64,000 nt of DNA from Alistipes sp. CAG:435 (GTDB taxonomy: Bacteria; Bacteroidota; Bacteroidia; Bacteroidales; UBA932). Below, one piece after another: positions 25,731 through 33,661 of this stretch; positions within the stretch are counted from its first letter, which is position 1, and the number at the start of each line of letters is the position of its first letter. The position numbers were made by a program, and so were the translations under genes. Below the pieces are notes generated by a model, which worked only from the letters and a program-made list of their open reading frames with translations, had not been told where the DNA came from and did no database searches. The DNA lies in NCBI GenBank assembly GCA_000433355.1, contig FR893179.1:124001-188000 (forward strand), read 5' to 3'.

Positions 25731-28700
25731 TTATTTGGTCGTTGTTTCTCCTATAATTCTGACTGGCCCTATAAGTCCGGCAGGGAGCAGCGGCTCCTCA
25801 GGCTTGAAGAACTCCATCTGGGTGTAGGTGATCTTCTTTGTCACACCCGGCTGGACATCCCCGACGAGGCGGTTGTGCCACATATTGATGACCTTGACCT
25901 CGATGGTGTTTTCTCCGTTCCTCACTGCCTTGGTGATGTCAACCTTGAACGGGGCGTTCCAGAACACTCCCAGATTCTTTCCGTTCACGGTCACTTCCGC
26001 CAGATCTTTCACATCACCTAAATCCAGAATGACGGAATCCTTGCCTCGAATTTCCTTCTTTTTTAACTTGAATATGTTCGAATATGTCACCGCTCCGGAG
26101 AAGTACTTGATTCCCGGCTCGGAACTCTCTGTAAGTGAGGTAAGTTCGTTGAATGTCGCACTTTCCGGAGCTCCGCGTCCCTGCTGGAACTTGACTGACC
26201 AAGGAGTGTTGAGCTCCACGATTGTCTCTTCGCTTGTCTCAGGCAGCTCAACTTTCGCCACATCGGTGTTTTCTGTGAATATGACGAAGGCAGACTGGTG
26301 CTGTGTCAGGCTCATCTTTACGTTGGTCCTGCCGTCAGCGATCTCATAGCTGACCGGTTCGGTTGAAGCGTCCTCCGCGTGCCAGATTACAGGCTTTTTG
26401 CCCGTTGTCCTGAATGAAGCCGTGATGTCTCTCGTGTCCTTGGAAAGGTTTGTCACCCAGTAGATTTCACCATCGGAAAGGTTTCTGTGGACGAACTTGA
26501 TGTCCTTGTTGTTTCCGCTTGCTATGCTGAAATCGGGTTTGAGACTCATGGCGGAAAGGACTTTTTCCGCAGGCACTCCTGCGGTGACATTCTTGCGGCC
26601 AGTGTTCCAGATGTCTTTCACAAGAGCCTTGAACTCTTCCTCCGTGCCGGTGTTGCCGGCGAGTTTCTGAGGCTTGGCTCCGCAGATCACGACTCCGGCG
26701 TCCGCGAACACCTTGATCTTCCGCAGGATGTCGATTGACATGTGTTTCACGTTGGCGTCGAGCATCAGTACCTTGTACTTCATGCCGCTCGGAACGGTAA
26801 GAAGTCCGTTCTCGGCCTTGGCCAGATCACGGATCACGGACGGGCTGAAATAGTCGTAGTTGTAGCCGTAAGGAAGGGCCGGGACTTTCTTGAGCATTAT
26901 TCCCGTTGCGTTGTTGTCCTCACCGTAGTAGTAGGCGACATCGGCCACGAAACGGCCTTGCTGGAGCATATAGCAGCTACGTGAAAGGTAATCCGTCCAT
27001 GCCTTCGCCTGGTCGGCCCAGGTCTGGTGACGGTCGAACCATTGGCCGTATTTTCCGAGACCGAGTCCCGGGACCTTGTCGTCAACCGGCTGGTGAGGTG
27101 ATGTGTGGATCACGAATCGGTTCAGTCCGGCGGCCATCGCTGCATCGGCTGTTGGTTTGAGCACGGCAGGGGAGAAGACCCAGGCCCCGTCCCTGTAGCC
27201 GTCGGATGTGAACGACTCCGCGGCGGCGATGTTCTGGCCGTAGATGTGAGCCACGGAGGCGGATTCGCGCACGTCGGCCTCGAAACGAGGATTGAATATT
27301 TTTTCGTTCTTGTAGTCCATCCAGAAGGCTGACATCGGAATCTCGGCGTACCTCTTGCAGTCCATTCCGTCGGAGAGGTTGGCGCGGTAGTTCTCGTGGC
27401 TTTCCGTGTATCGCTTCATTCCGTAAGGCTTCAGGATCTCGTTCTGGAGGTCGTAGTGGTATTCGGAGATCATGTCTCCGATCGTCCTTCTCCAGTCGAA
27501 CAGGAAACGCTCGGTCTCCTCGGTGTTGTTCAGAACCATTCCTGTCAGTGCTGGCATCCAGCGGAGAAGATCGTAGCCTTTTCTGGCCTTGAACTCTTCG
27601 AACATATTCCTGGTCCACGTCTGCGCTCCCGCCTCGTAGCTGTCTGTGAGGAGATATTCAATGCCACCCTTGCCGAGCTTTCCGCCGGAGGCCTCGACGT
27701 AGGTCTGGAGGTAGTTGTGGAAATATTCAGTGATGGCTTTCGGGTCGAGCTTGTCAACCTCAAGGCCGGTGGCTTCCGGTGAGGCGGGATGGTTGGTCTT
27801 GCCGGTCAGGCTGTAGCCGAAACGGAATATTCTCCAGTTGCCTTCCGGAGCGTTCCATGTGAGAGTGCCGTCCTTGACGTATGGTGTGAGATCGACCACA
27901 TCCTCAAGTCTGGCCGCCTCACTGCTGTACGGAGTGTCCTCCATCCAGAGCAAGCGGTAGAAACTGTTGCCGGCCTTGTCTCCGGCGAGCTGGATTCTTG
28001 TGACCGTTGAGAGTGCGAATTGGGCTATTCCGAATTCGCAGTCCTTCTTTCCTTTGTTGTCTTTAAGGCTGAGTCTGAAATATTTGGCAGTGGTGGCCGG
28101 GATGGCGTAGGTCCTTTGTGCCGTGGCCTGATAGGAAAGGTTGATGCTCTTGAAGTTGACTCCGTCATCGCTGTACTGGAGTTCCTTCGTGTGGACGTAA
28201 GGATTTGTGTCCTTCCTGAGCTCGGAGACCACAACGGCCTTGATGGTCTGAGGCTCAGCGAATTCGTACTGGATCCAGCACTTGCCGTTCTTGTCGGTTT
28301 TGACGTCGAGGTAGTCTCCGACGCTGTCACCGGTGATCCTTTCGAGCATTTCCTCGCCTGTGGCATCGCAACCGCTTGAAGTGATTACAGGATGCAACTC
28401 TTTGAGGTTGATGTCCTTGTCACTGAGCTTCACTCCGACAACGGCAATGTCCCTATAGAACTTTTTCCTGAGGAAAACCTGAGATACTCCGTCGAACGAG
28501 CCGGTGAAATCCATAAACGGTCCGGTGATGTCGAAGCCCTCCGGGAGTTTCAGGCTGACAGGCTGTCCGCCCTTGATCTCGACCTGTCTCCAGACGAGTT
28601 TCTTCATAGCGTCCTCGTCCTTGACCCACGGGCCGCCGGTCTCGCTCCAGCCTGGGGAACTTGCGATGGTCATCTCCATGTCAAGGCTGTCCGCGAGGTT

Positions 28701-29057
28701 GATGGCGTACTTGAAAGCGTCCTTCCATTCCGGGGTCATATATATGAGCCTCTTGTCCACAATCTGCGGGGTCTCAAGGCCGGCGTCGAAGTTGTGGAAT
28801 CCTACGATTCCGGTCTTCTGCATCCACAGAAGGTCTTTCTTGATTCCGTCCTTGGTGATGTTTCCGTTCATCCAGTGCCACCACACCCTCGGGCGGGCGG
28901 ACTTCGGCGGATTCTGGAACTCCTTGTAGAGATCCTGCCCGGTCGCTGAGCCTGTCGAAGCGCCGGCGGCCACATTCTCTTTACTATGCGCGAAAGCCGC
29001 GACCGACAATGTCAGCGCGGCGATCGCAGCAGCAATATTCCGTGATTCCTTAATCAT
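25731..29057 (-). CDS. GH106 family glycoside hydrolase (alpha-L-rhamnosidase-like), secreted
   Basis: An 1108-residue exo-enzyme with an N-terminal signal segment. The GH106 start RPRVWWHWMNGNITKDGI is followed by GIVGFHNFDAG, a (beta/alpha)8 catalytic core (about 60-900) and C-terminal beta-sandwich modules. The last is a GH2-like sugar-binding domain (VILDLGDVKDLAEVTVNGKN). GH106 enzymes release L-rhamnose from pectic side chains such as rhamnogalacturonan. A palindromic repeat copy is translated in frame directly after the signal peptide (about residues 31-39, peptide STGSATGQ). It is first gene of a unit with the metallophosphatase. Confidence 0.88.
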   Translation of the reverse strand: MIKESRNIAAAIAALTLSVAAFAHSKENVAAGASTGSATGQDLYKEFQNPPKSARPRVWWHWMNGNITKDGIKKDLLWMQKTGIVGFHNFDAGLETPQIVDKRLIYMTPEWKDAFKYAINLADSLDMEMTIASSPGWSETGGPWVKDEDAMKKLVWRQVEIKGGQPVSLKLPEGFDITGPFMDFTGSFDGVSQVFLRKKFYRDIAVVGVKLSDKDINLKELHPVITSSGCDATGEEMLERITGDSVGDYLDVKTDKNGKCWIQYEFAEPQTIKAVVVSELRKDTNPYVHTKELQYSDDGVNFKSINLSYQATAQRTYAIPATTAKYFRLSLKDNKGKKDCEFGIAQFALSTVTRIQLAGDKAGNSFYRLLWMEDTPYSSEAARLEDVVDLTPYVKDGTLTWNAPEGNWRIFRFGYSLTGKTNHPASPEATGLEVDKLDPKAITEYFHNYLQTYVEASGGKLGKGGIEYLLTDSYEAGAQTWTRNMFEEFKARKGYDLLRWMPALTGMVLNNTEETERFLFDWRRTIGDMISEYHYDLQNEILKPYGMKRYTESHENYRANLSDGMDCKRYAEIPMSAFWMDYKNEKIFNPRFEADVRESASVAHIYGQNIAAAESFTSDGYRDGAWVFSPAVLKPTADAAMAAGLNRFVIHTSPHQPVDDKVPGLGLGKYGQWFDRHQTWADQAKAWTDYLSRSCYMLQQGRFVADVAYYYGEDNNATGIMLKKVPALPYGYNYDYFSPSVIRDLAKAENGLLTVPSGMKYKVLMLDANVKHMSIDILRKIKVFADAGVVICGAKPQKLAGNTGTEEEFKALVKDIWNTGRKNVTAGVPAEKVLSAMSLKPDFSIASGNNKDIKFVHRNLSDGEIYWVTNLSKDTRDITASFRTTGKKPVIWHAEDASTEPVSYEIADGRTNVKMSLTQHQSAFVIFTENTDVAKVELPETSEETIVELNTPWSVKFQQGRGAPESATFNELTSLTESSEPGIKYFSGAVTYSNIFKLKKKEIRGKDSVILDLGDVKDLAEVTVNGKNLGVFWNAPFKVDITKAVRNGENTIEVKVINMWHNRLVGDVQPGVTKKITYTQMEFFKPEEPLLPAGLIGPVRIIGETTTK
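28941..28964. repeat. CTTCGACAGG-type palindromic repeat inside the GH106 gene
   Basis: GGTCGCTGAGCCTGTCGAAG plus CGCC, in frame in the linker between the signal peptide and the GH106 core. Confidence 0.85.
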
Positions 29058-29115
29058 AGATGCTGTTGTTCTTCAAATATTTATAAAACACTACTGTGCA
29101 AATATTTATAAAATA

Positions 29116-29565
29116 CTACTGTGCGAGCAGTTCCTTTACGATAGTCGAGATCAAACGGCCGTCAGCCTGTCCTGCCAACTTCTTGGTCGCCGCTCCCATA
29201 ACCTTGCCCATATCTTTAGGACCGGTCGCTCCGACCTCGGCGACAACCTCTTTAAGAATATTCCTGACCTCGTCCTCGGAAAGTGCCTTCGGCAGGTAGG
29301 CTTCCATCACCTTCATCTCGGCGAGTTCTTTCTCGGCGAGTTCCGGACGGTTGCCCTGGGTGTAGAGCTCAGCGGACTCCTTGCGCTGCTTCACGAGCTT
29401 CTGGATGATTTTCAGCACGTCAGCGTCTGAGAGTTCGTGTTCCGTTCCTGATGTCTTCGCGAGGAGAATCTCTGACTTGATGCCTCTTGTCGCGTTAAGG
29501 CGAGACTCATCGTGAGCCTTCATCGCCTCCATTATGTCCTTCTGGATCTGTTGTTCGAGTGCCAT
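29116..29565 (-). CDS. GatB/YqeY domain protein
   Basis: A 149-residue helical protein (from the ATG at 29565; a longer in-frame start at 29607 adds unlikely residues) of the YqeY family, related to the C-terminal tRNA-binding domain of GatB. Typical segments are AMKAHDESRLNATRGIKSEI, QRKESAELYTQGNRPELAEKE and GPKDMGKVMGAATKKLAGQADG. The family is thought to bind tRNA or assist amidation, but the role is not settled. A TAAATTTG box (minus strand, 29602-29595) lies 30 bases upstream. Its stop is 58 bases from the start of the GH106 gene. Confidence 0.9.
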   Translation of the reverse strand: MALEQQIQKDIMEAMKAHDESRLNATRGIKSEILLAKTSGTEHELSDADVLKIIQKLVKQRKESAELYTQGNRPELAEKELAEMKVMEAYLPKALSEDEVRNILKEVVAEVGATGPKDMGKVMGAATKKLAGQADGRLISTIVKELLAQ

Positions 29566-29594
29566 AGTAAAATGTGTTTTTAATGTTCGTTCTA

Positions 29595-29602
29595 CAAATT
29601 TA
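29595..29602 (-). promoter_or_regulatory. Putative -7 box of the YqeY-like gene
   Basis: TAAATTTG on the minus strand matches TAnnTTTG, 30 bases before the ATG. No clear -33 box at standard spacing. Confidence 0.45.
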
Positions 29603-29658
29603 CACATTTTACCACCAATTATGTAATCCTTAAAGAATAACTTGGCTATCTTTGAATG

Positions 29659-29752
29659 TCTTTTCGGTCTATATGTCTTTTCCCATCAGCCATGTGCCAC
29701 CGGCACACTCCTACCTCCCAAAGGCATCATCCTCTAAAATACCGCCAAATCT
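29659..29752. repeat. ~95-bp intergenic repeat with GTGCCACCGGCAC hairpin, copy 2
   Basis: Same order as 19463-19558: TCTTTTCGGTCTATAT, CATGTGCCACCGGCACACTC, ..GCCAAATCT. It is followed 14 bases later by a fragment of the fold-back element. Confidence 0.75.
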
Positions 29753-29765
29753 TTACCAAGATTAT

Positions 29766-29808
29766 TTCACCTCAAAGAACATTTCAAACTATTCAAAGCT
29801 GCATCTTA
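29766..29808. repeat. Right-end fragment of the fold-back (MITE-like) element
   Basis: TTCACCTCAAAGAACATTTC (29766 on) is identical to the interior right side of copy 1, and the terminal repeat follows with a few changes (CAAACTATTCAAAGCTGCAT). Confidence 0.7.
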
Positions 29809-29874
29809 TTTATTAACGCTTACTACTATGTTTGCGAAGTTTCTTGGAAGCCCTTTTGACTCTGTCTGTAGTTT

Positions 29875-29907
29875 TTTGGCAAATTACTTTTCAATTTCCT
29901 AAATTTG
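29875..29907 (+). promoter_or_regulatory. Promoter of ridA
   Basis: TTTG (29875-29878), 21-base spacer, TAAATTTG (29900-29907), 16 bases before the ATG. Confidence 0.7.
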
Positions 29908-29923
29908 GCAAAAATTTGATTTT

Positions 29924-30301
29924 ATGAGACAGATAAGCACAGAAAAGGCTCCTGCCGCCATCGGCCCGTACAGCCAGGCCATCGAGCATAACGGTTTCAT
30001 CTTCGTTTCCGGCCAGCTTCCTATCGATCCTGCCACCGGTGCGTTCCCGGAAGGGGGAGTGGAGGCCCAGACCCGTCAGTCCCTGACCAATCTCAAGTCA
30101 ATCCTCGAGCAGGCTGGCTCCGACCTCAACAAAGTCCTGAAGACCACCGTATTCCTCGCTGACATGAATGATTTCGCCGCGATGAACGGAATCTATTCCG
30201 AGTTCTTCAAAGCCCCGTTCCCGGCCCGCTGCGCCTTCGCCGTCAAGACCCTCCCGAAAGGAGCCCTCGTCGAGATCGAGTGCATCGCCGCCGCGGAGTA
30301 G
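29924..30301 (+). CDS. ridA: RidA family enamine/imine deaminase
   Basis: A 125-residue protein that hydrolyses reactive 2-aminoacrylate-type enamines formed by PLP enzymes, acting as a trimer in the cytoplasm. Family blocks are clear: APAAIGPYSQAIEHNGFIFVSGQLP, VEAQTRQSLTNLKSILEQAG, and the active-site Arg region FPARCAFAVKTLPKGALVEIE with Glu in VEIECIA. Length is standard. It is monocistronic, with its own promoter. The last 24 bases of the gene plus 10 after it occur a second time 74 bases downstream. Confidence 0.95.
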   Translation: MRQISTEKAPAAIGPYSQAIEHNGFIFVSGQLPIDPATGAFPEGGVEAQTRQSLTNLKSILEQAGSDLNKVLKTTVFLADMNDFAAMNGIYSEFFKAPFPARCAFAVKTLPKGALVEIECIAAAE

Positions 30302-30350
30302 CTTCGCTGGTTCCAATGAATAGGATTACCGTCTCTCTCAACGAGGGACT

Positions 30351-30384
30351 CGAGTGCATCGCCGCCGCAGAGTAGCTTCGCTGG
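30351..30384 (+). repeat. Partial duplication of the ridA 3' end
   Basis: 34 bases (CGAGTGCATCGCCGCCGCAG and on) repeat 30277-30310 with a single change. The copy carries the last codons and stop of ridA. Confidence 0.9.
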
Positions 30385-30477
30385 AGCGCACAGCCTTTCA
30401 TCGAGCCAAGATCGCAGATTTGGATTATTATTTCAAGCTGAGACATCACAGTCCAAACGAGCTTTTTCGGAGGGCTT

Positions 30478-30546
30478 GGCAGATAATGTATTGATTATTA
30501 ATTAAAAAGGCTTTCTCGTGGTTTCTAAATGATAACCATGAGAAAG
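30478..30546 (+). repeat. REP-like element A beside the transposase gene
   Basis: Head GGCAGATAATGTATTGATT, then hairpin CTTTCTCGTGGTT / AACCATGAGAAAG (30511-30523 and 30534-30546, one G-T pair). It lies 24 bases past the transposase stop codon. Confidence 0.8.
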
Positions 30547-30570
30547 TTTATTTCGCACATTATCAAGTAT

Positions 30571-31506
30571 TTAGGTGCCAAGGCGATTCTGGATGATGTG
30601 CAGGAACTTCATCGCGTGGCATTGCCTGACACCACATTGGCTGACAAGTTCGTCTAAATATTCCACTAACTTTCCTAATGGGAGATTGATCACCTCGCCG
30701 ATTGATTTGAACCTGTTGTCCCTGGCCAGATAGTCCGCCATTTTCCGGTATGCCTGACCGGAATGCGGGTCAAAAGGCTCGCTGATCTCGTATTCACTTC
30801 CAGTGTTGCTGGCGAATGCTATAAGCATCTTGTCGTAATCGCCATAAAAACTGATGGCCTGGCGGAAATCAACGATTGCATATTCATTGATTATCAGGTC
30901 CACCAGTTGTTGTTTTTCTTTTATGACAAGCGAGTCGAAGAGGTTGTCAAGCACTTCGTATGTCAAAGGTCTTTCGGTCGCATGCAGGTACTTCACTTTG
31001 GCCACCGCTCTCCTCAGCCTTCTTGATGCAATGCCTAAATTGACCTTCTCTGAATATGGGTGGTCAGAGTCCGAATATGCCAGAAAGTTCCATCGCCACT
31101 CCTCGGCTTTCCCGCAGATGTGATCTTCGACCGGGTTGTTGTTGACGTAAGCCAAAGCTGTCCTAATGGCTTTGTCTCCTTTCTTCAGCGACACACCGTA
31201 GCTATCGAACAGCACTCCGGAAAGCCCATACCTGCGGTTGTATGATTTGCAGAAGTACGACATCAGTTCCTTGATGAACAGTCTTATAGATTCTTTGTCA
31301 TCTGTGTCCAGCAGAATGTGAACATGATTGTACATCAGGCATAGTGCCAACACCTTGACACCATGCTGTCGGGCGATAATACAAAATGATGTGATGAAAA
31401 ACAATGAATCTTTGACGTTGTAGAACACAACGAACCCATTCCGCGCCCTTTGAAATATGTGTGCCACAGTGTTTCCCTGATGGCTCCCGCACCTCGACCC
31501 TACCAT
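30571..31506 (-). CDS. REP-associated tyrosine transposase (RAYT, Y1_Tnp/IS200-like)
   Basis: A 311-residue HUH-type single-strand transposase domesticated for REP repeats. The HUH pair is visible in LALCLMYNHVHILLDTDDKE (His-Val-His). The region around FCKSYNRRYGLSGVLFD lies downstream, where the catalytic Tyr should be, as do the RAYT-typical ALAYVNNNPV and WRWNFLAYSD. The C-terminal third may bind DNA. The ATG at 31506 (MVGSRCGSH...) fits the family; the frame stays open to 31611 but adds untypical residues. Three REP-like hairpins with a common head lie within 25-580 bases of the gene, as expected for a RAYT and its targets. Confidence 0.88.
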   Translation of the reverse strand: MVGSRCGSHQGNTVAHIFQRARNGFVVFYNVKDSLFFITSFCIIARQHGVKVLALCLMYNHVHILLDTDDKESIRLFIKELMSYFCKSYNRRYGLSGVLFDSYGVSLKKGDKAIRTALAYVNNNPVEDHICGKAEEWRWNFLAYSDSDHPYSEKVNLGIASRRLRRAVAKVKYLHATERPLTYEVLDNLFDSLVIKEKQQLVDLIINEYAIVDFRQAISFYGDYDKMLIAFASNTGSEYEISEPFDPHSGQAYRKMADYLARDNRFKSIGEVINLPLGKLVEYLDELVSQCGVRQCHAMKFLHIIQNRLGT

Positions 31507-31753
31507 AGTTATTAGTTTAAAGTAAGTGTTTAAATTTGATTCGCCGCTTGTTGGAATCTGTTTAGATTGTTTTCTTAGAAGAGTTTTCCTCACAAAGAAC
31601 ATTTCTAACAAATCAACCTTTAATCATTTACAATATAGACAATTCTGCACTGACTCCAAAATATTTTTGTGGTGCACTGGATATTTTTGTAATGCCCGGG
31701 CTTGGGCACTGGCCGTTGCACTAGCTGCACGTGAGAACTGGATGGGTGAGGTT

Positions 31754-31822
31754 GGCAGATAATGTGTTGATTTCCAATTGATAGAACTATTTCGTGGTAT
31801 GGTTTCTTACACCACGAAATAG
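31754..31822 (+). repeat. REP-like element B
   Basis: Head GGCAGATAATGTGTTGATT, then perfect 12-bp hairpin CTATTTCGTGGT / ACCACGAAATAG (31787-31798, 31811-31822), with TTTT soon after. Confidence 0.85.
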
Positions 31823-32013
31823 CCCTTTTGCTTAATATTCAATTAGTGGAGTGCCACGGCTGCTTTTTACTACTTCGCTTCCCTGAAAGTAGAGCGGGCT
31901 TGAGGTGATGATCCGGAGGACGATTGAGGCTGAATTAGTGATACAGTTGAGAGTCAAGGGTTGAAGTTGAAGTGAGTGTTGAAGTGGAGGCTGAGTGTGC
32001 CCTGAACGCTCGT

Positions 32014-32080
32014 GGCAGATAACATCTTGATTGTCAGAGAAAAGAAATATCTCGTGGTTCAAGAAACTGAACCACGAGAT
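32014..32080 (+). repeat. REP-like element C
   Basis: Head GGCAGATAACATCTTGATT, then perfect 12-bp hairpin ATCTCGTGGTTC / GAACCACGAGAT (32049-32060, 32069-32080). Confidence 0.85.
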
Positions 32081-32141
32081 GTCTCTTAATATTCATTATT
32101 AATCGGTTAGATGCCATGCAGGGATTACTGCTCGATTGGGT

Positions 32142-33338
32142 CTATAACTCCACAGCGTTCAGCTGGGCGAGGGCTTGGTGGTAGTCTCGCTCGGCGGCGA
32201 GGGTCTGCTCCAGGGCTTCATAGTACTGGTCGGTCTCGACGAGATATTCAATCATCGAGATCTCGCCTCGGGACTGGGCTGTCAGCAGGTAGTCACGGCT
32301 GTCGGTCTCGCTTAGGGAGGCGCGCATCAGTTCGGAGTTCTCCTTGAGGCTGGCGGCGCGGTTATACTGGACCAGAAGGTCGAAATAGAACTGCTGCTCT
32401 GCGGCAGCCTTGCGGGATTCTGCGGCGGCGATCTTCGCGCGGGACTGCTTCACTTTGTTGGCGTTGCTCCACAGAGGAATATTCACACCCACTGTCACGC
32501 CTCGAAACTTGTCTGATGTCGTGAGCTCGCTCATATAGCCGACGGTCAGTTCAGGTACCCAGGCAGTCTTGTCGATGGACAACTGTTTTTTGCCTACAGT
32601 AACCTCCTGACGGACATATTGCAGGACTGGATTTTTCTGCGACGCCGACTCGTACCACGAATCGAAATCGGATGGCAAGTTGTCTGAAAGGCCGTAGGCG
32701 GAATCTTCAAGAGCGATGTCGTTCCCACCGTTGAGGCTCTTCAGTTTCGCCAGCAGGGTCTGACGCTCAACTTCTACTTGTGAGATCTGGCCACGTACGC
32801 TTGTCAGATGCACCTTGGCCTTGTTGAGGTCGAGGACATTGGCTCCACCGGCTTTCAGCCTTTTCTCAAAAGAAGACACGAGAGTCTGTGCCTGTGCCAG
32901 ATGAGTGTCCAGTTCGGCTTTAAGGGCGTTGTAGTAGATAAGATCGATGCAGGCTTGCTTGGCTTCGAGTAGCACGTCAAGCCTCTCGGCTTTGTATTGC
33001 AGTGTGGCAAGTTCGTTCTGTCCGGCTACTTGTCTGGATTTCATACCGGTCAGAGTGGCTGCATCGAACGCTTGGGTAACGCGGAAGTCACGTCTGTTGC
33101 CGATGCCGTCGGCTCCCCACAGGTAGTTGAACTCGAACTCCGGGTTCTCCAGCAATGCGTCTGCACGGTTGGCCAGTTTCTCGGCTTCCACTTCAGCGGC
33201 TGCGGCTTTCAGCTGCGGATTGTTTGTCTCTATTTGCCGGAGGACGGCTTCTGTGGAGGTCTGTGCGTAGACCGCAAAGGTGCTTCCTGCACAGATATAA
33301 ATAGTTAATAATAACTTATTAATATTACGGTGTTTCAT
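32142..33338 (-). CDS. cusC: TolC-family outer membrane efflux protein (CusC/CzcC-type)
   Basis: A 398-residue outer-membrane channel component of a heavy-metal RND pump. The signal peptide is MKHRNINKLLLTIYICAGSTFAVYA-Q. Two OEP repeats of long coiled-coil helices (for example RADALLENPEFEFNYLWG, and KQSRAKIAAAESRKAAAEQQFYFDLL in the second) are characteristic. It is last in the minus-strand cus cluster; 323 bp of repeats (including a fold-back element) separate it from cusA. The gene symbol follows its position in a CusBA-type cluster; metal specificity is not shown by the sequence. Confidence 0.85.
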   Translation of the reverse strand: MKHRNINKLLLTIYICAGSTFAVYAQTSTEAVLRQIETNNPQLKAAAAEVEAEKLANRADALLENPEFEFNYLWGADGIGNRRDFRVTQAFDAATLTGMKSRQVAGQNELATLQYKAERLDVLLEAKQACIDLIYYNALKAELDTHLAQAQTLVSSFEKRLKAGGANVLDLNKAKVHLTSVRGQISQVEVERQTLLAKLKSLNGGNDIALEDSAYGLSDNLPSDFDSWYESASQKNPVLQYVRQEVTVGKKQLSIDKTAWVPELTVGYMSELTTSDKFRGVTVGVNIPLWSNANKVKQSRAKIAAAESRKAAAEQQFYFDLLVQYNRAASLKENSELMRASLSETDSRDYLLTAQSRGEISMIEYLVETDQYYEALEQTLAAERDYHQALAQLNAVEL

Positions 33339-33373
33339 ATTAAAATATTACTATAATTCTTGTTGTTTCAGTT

Positions 33374-33490
33374 GGTTCGCCTCGACAGGCTCAGCGACCA
33401 ATGGAGTGTGTGACGATGATTTTCAGTCGCCTCGACGGACTCAGCGACCAAAGTGTTGCTTTTTCGGTCACTGATCTTGTCGAAGTGACT
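33374..33490. repeat. Three CTTCGACAGG-type repeats between cusC and cusA
   Basis: Copies at 33374-33399 (GCCTCGACAGGCTCAGCGAC), 33425-33449 (GCCTCGACGGACTCAGCGAC) and, inverted, 33466-33490 (GGTCACTGATCTTGTCGAAG). This is the densest cluster of the family in the window. Confidence 0.85.
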
Positions 33491-33493
33491 TTT

Positions 33494-33655
33494 AGAAGCT
33501 GTTTTGATTTGTTTGTCTGAAAATGTGAGAGTGAAAAACATCAGTTTCGACCGCTTCTTCCAAGTAAGACAGTGGTGCTGTCTGACTGAAGAAGCGGGAA
33601 GAAAATGAAGAATTATCACCTTAAAGTACATTTCAAACAATTCAAAACTGCTTCT
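33494..33655. mobile_element. 162-bp fold-back element (MITE-like), copy 2
   Basis: Terminal repeats begin AGAAGCTGTTTTGATTTG (33494) and end CAATTCAAAACTGCTTCT (33655). Interior blocks (GTGAAAAACATCAGTTTCGA, CCGCTTCTTCCAAG, GACTGAAGAAGCGGGAAG) match copy 1, and the length is again 162 bp. It ends 6 bases from the cusA stop codon. Confidence 0.8.
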
Positions 33656-33661
33656 TTTTCA

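Larger units (their letters stand above)
31507..32141. other. Gene-free region carrying REP-like elements B and C
   Basis: 635 bases without a credible gene. Besides the two REP-like elements, 31538-31605 resembles a shortened relative of the fold-back element (AATCTGTTTAGATTG at the left, CAAAGAACATTTCTAACAAA at the right). The remaining sequence shows no structure I can name. Confidence 0.5.

Noticed and set aside
19782..29057. Polysaccharide utilisation locus built on GH127 and GH106
   Set aside because: No SusC/SusD pair or sensor-regulator; the two enzymes are on opposite strands and separated by unrelated genes. They may act together but do not form a locus.
30571..32141. Complete insertion sequence of the IS200/IS605 type
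   Set aside because: The transposase is of the RAYT subgroup and is flanked by multiple REP-like hairpins, not by one left and one right IS end; no TnpB.
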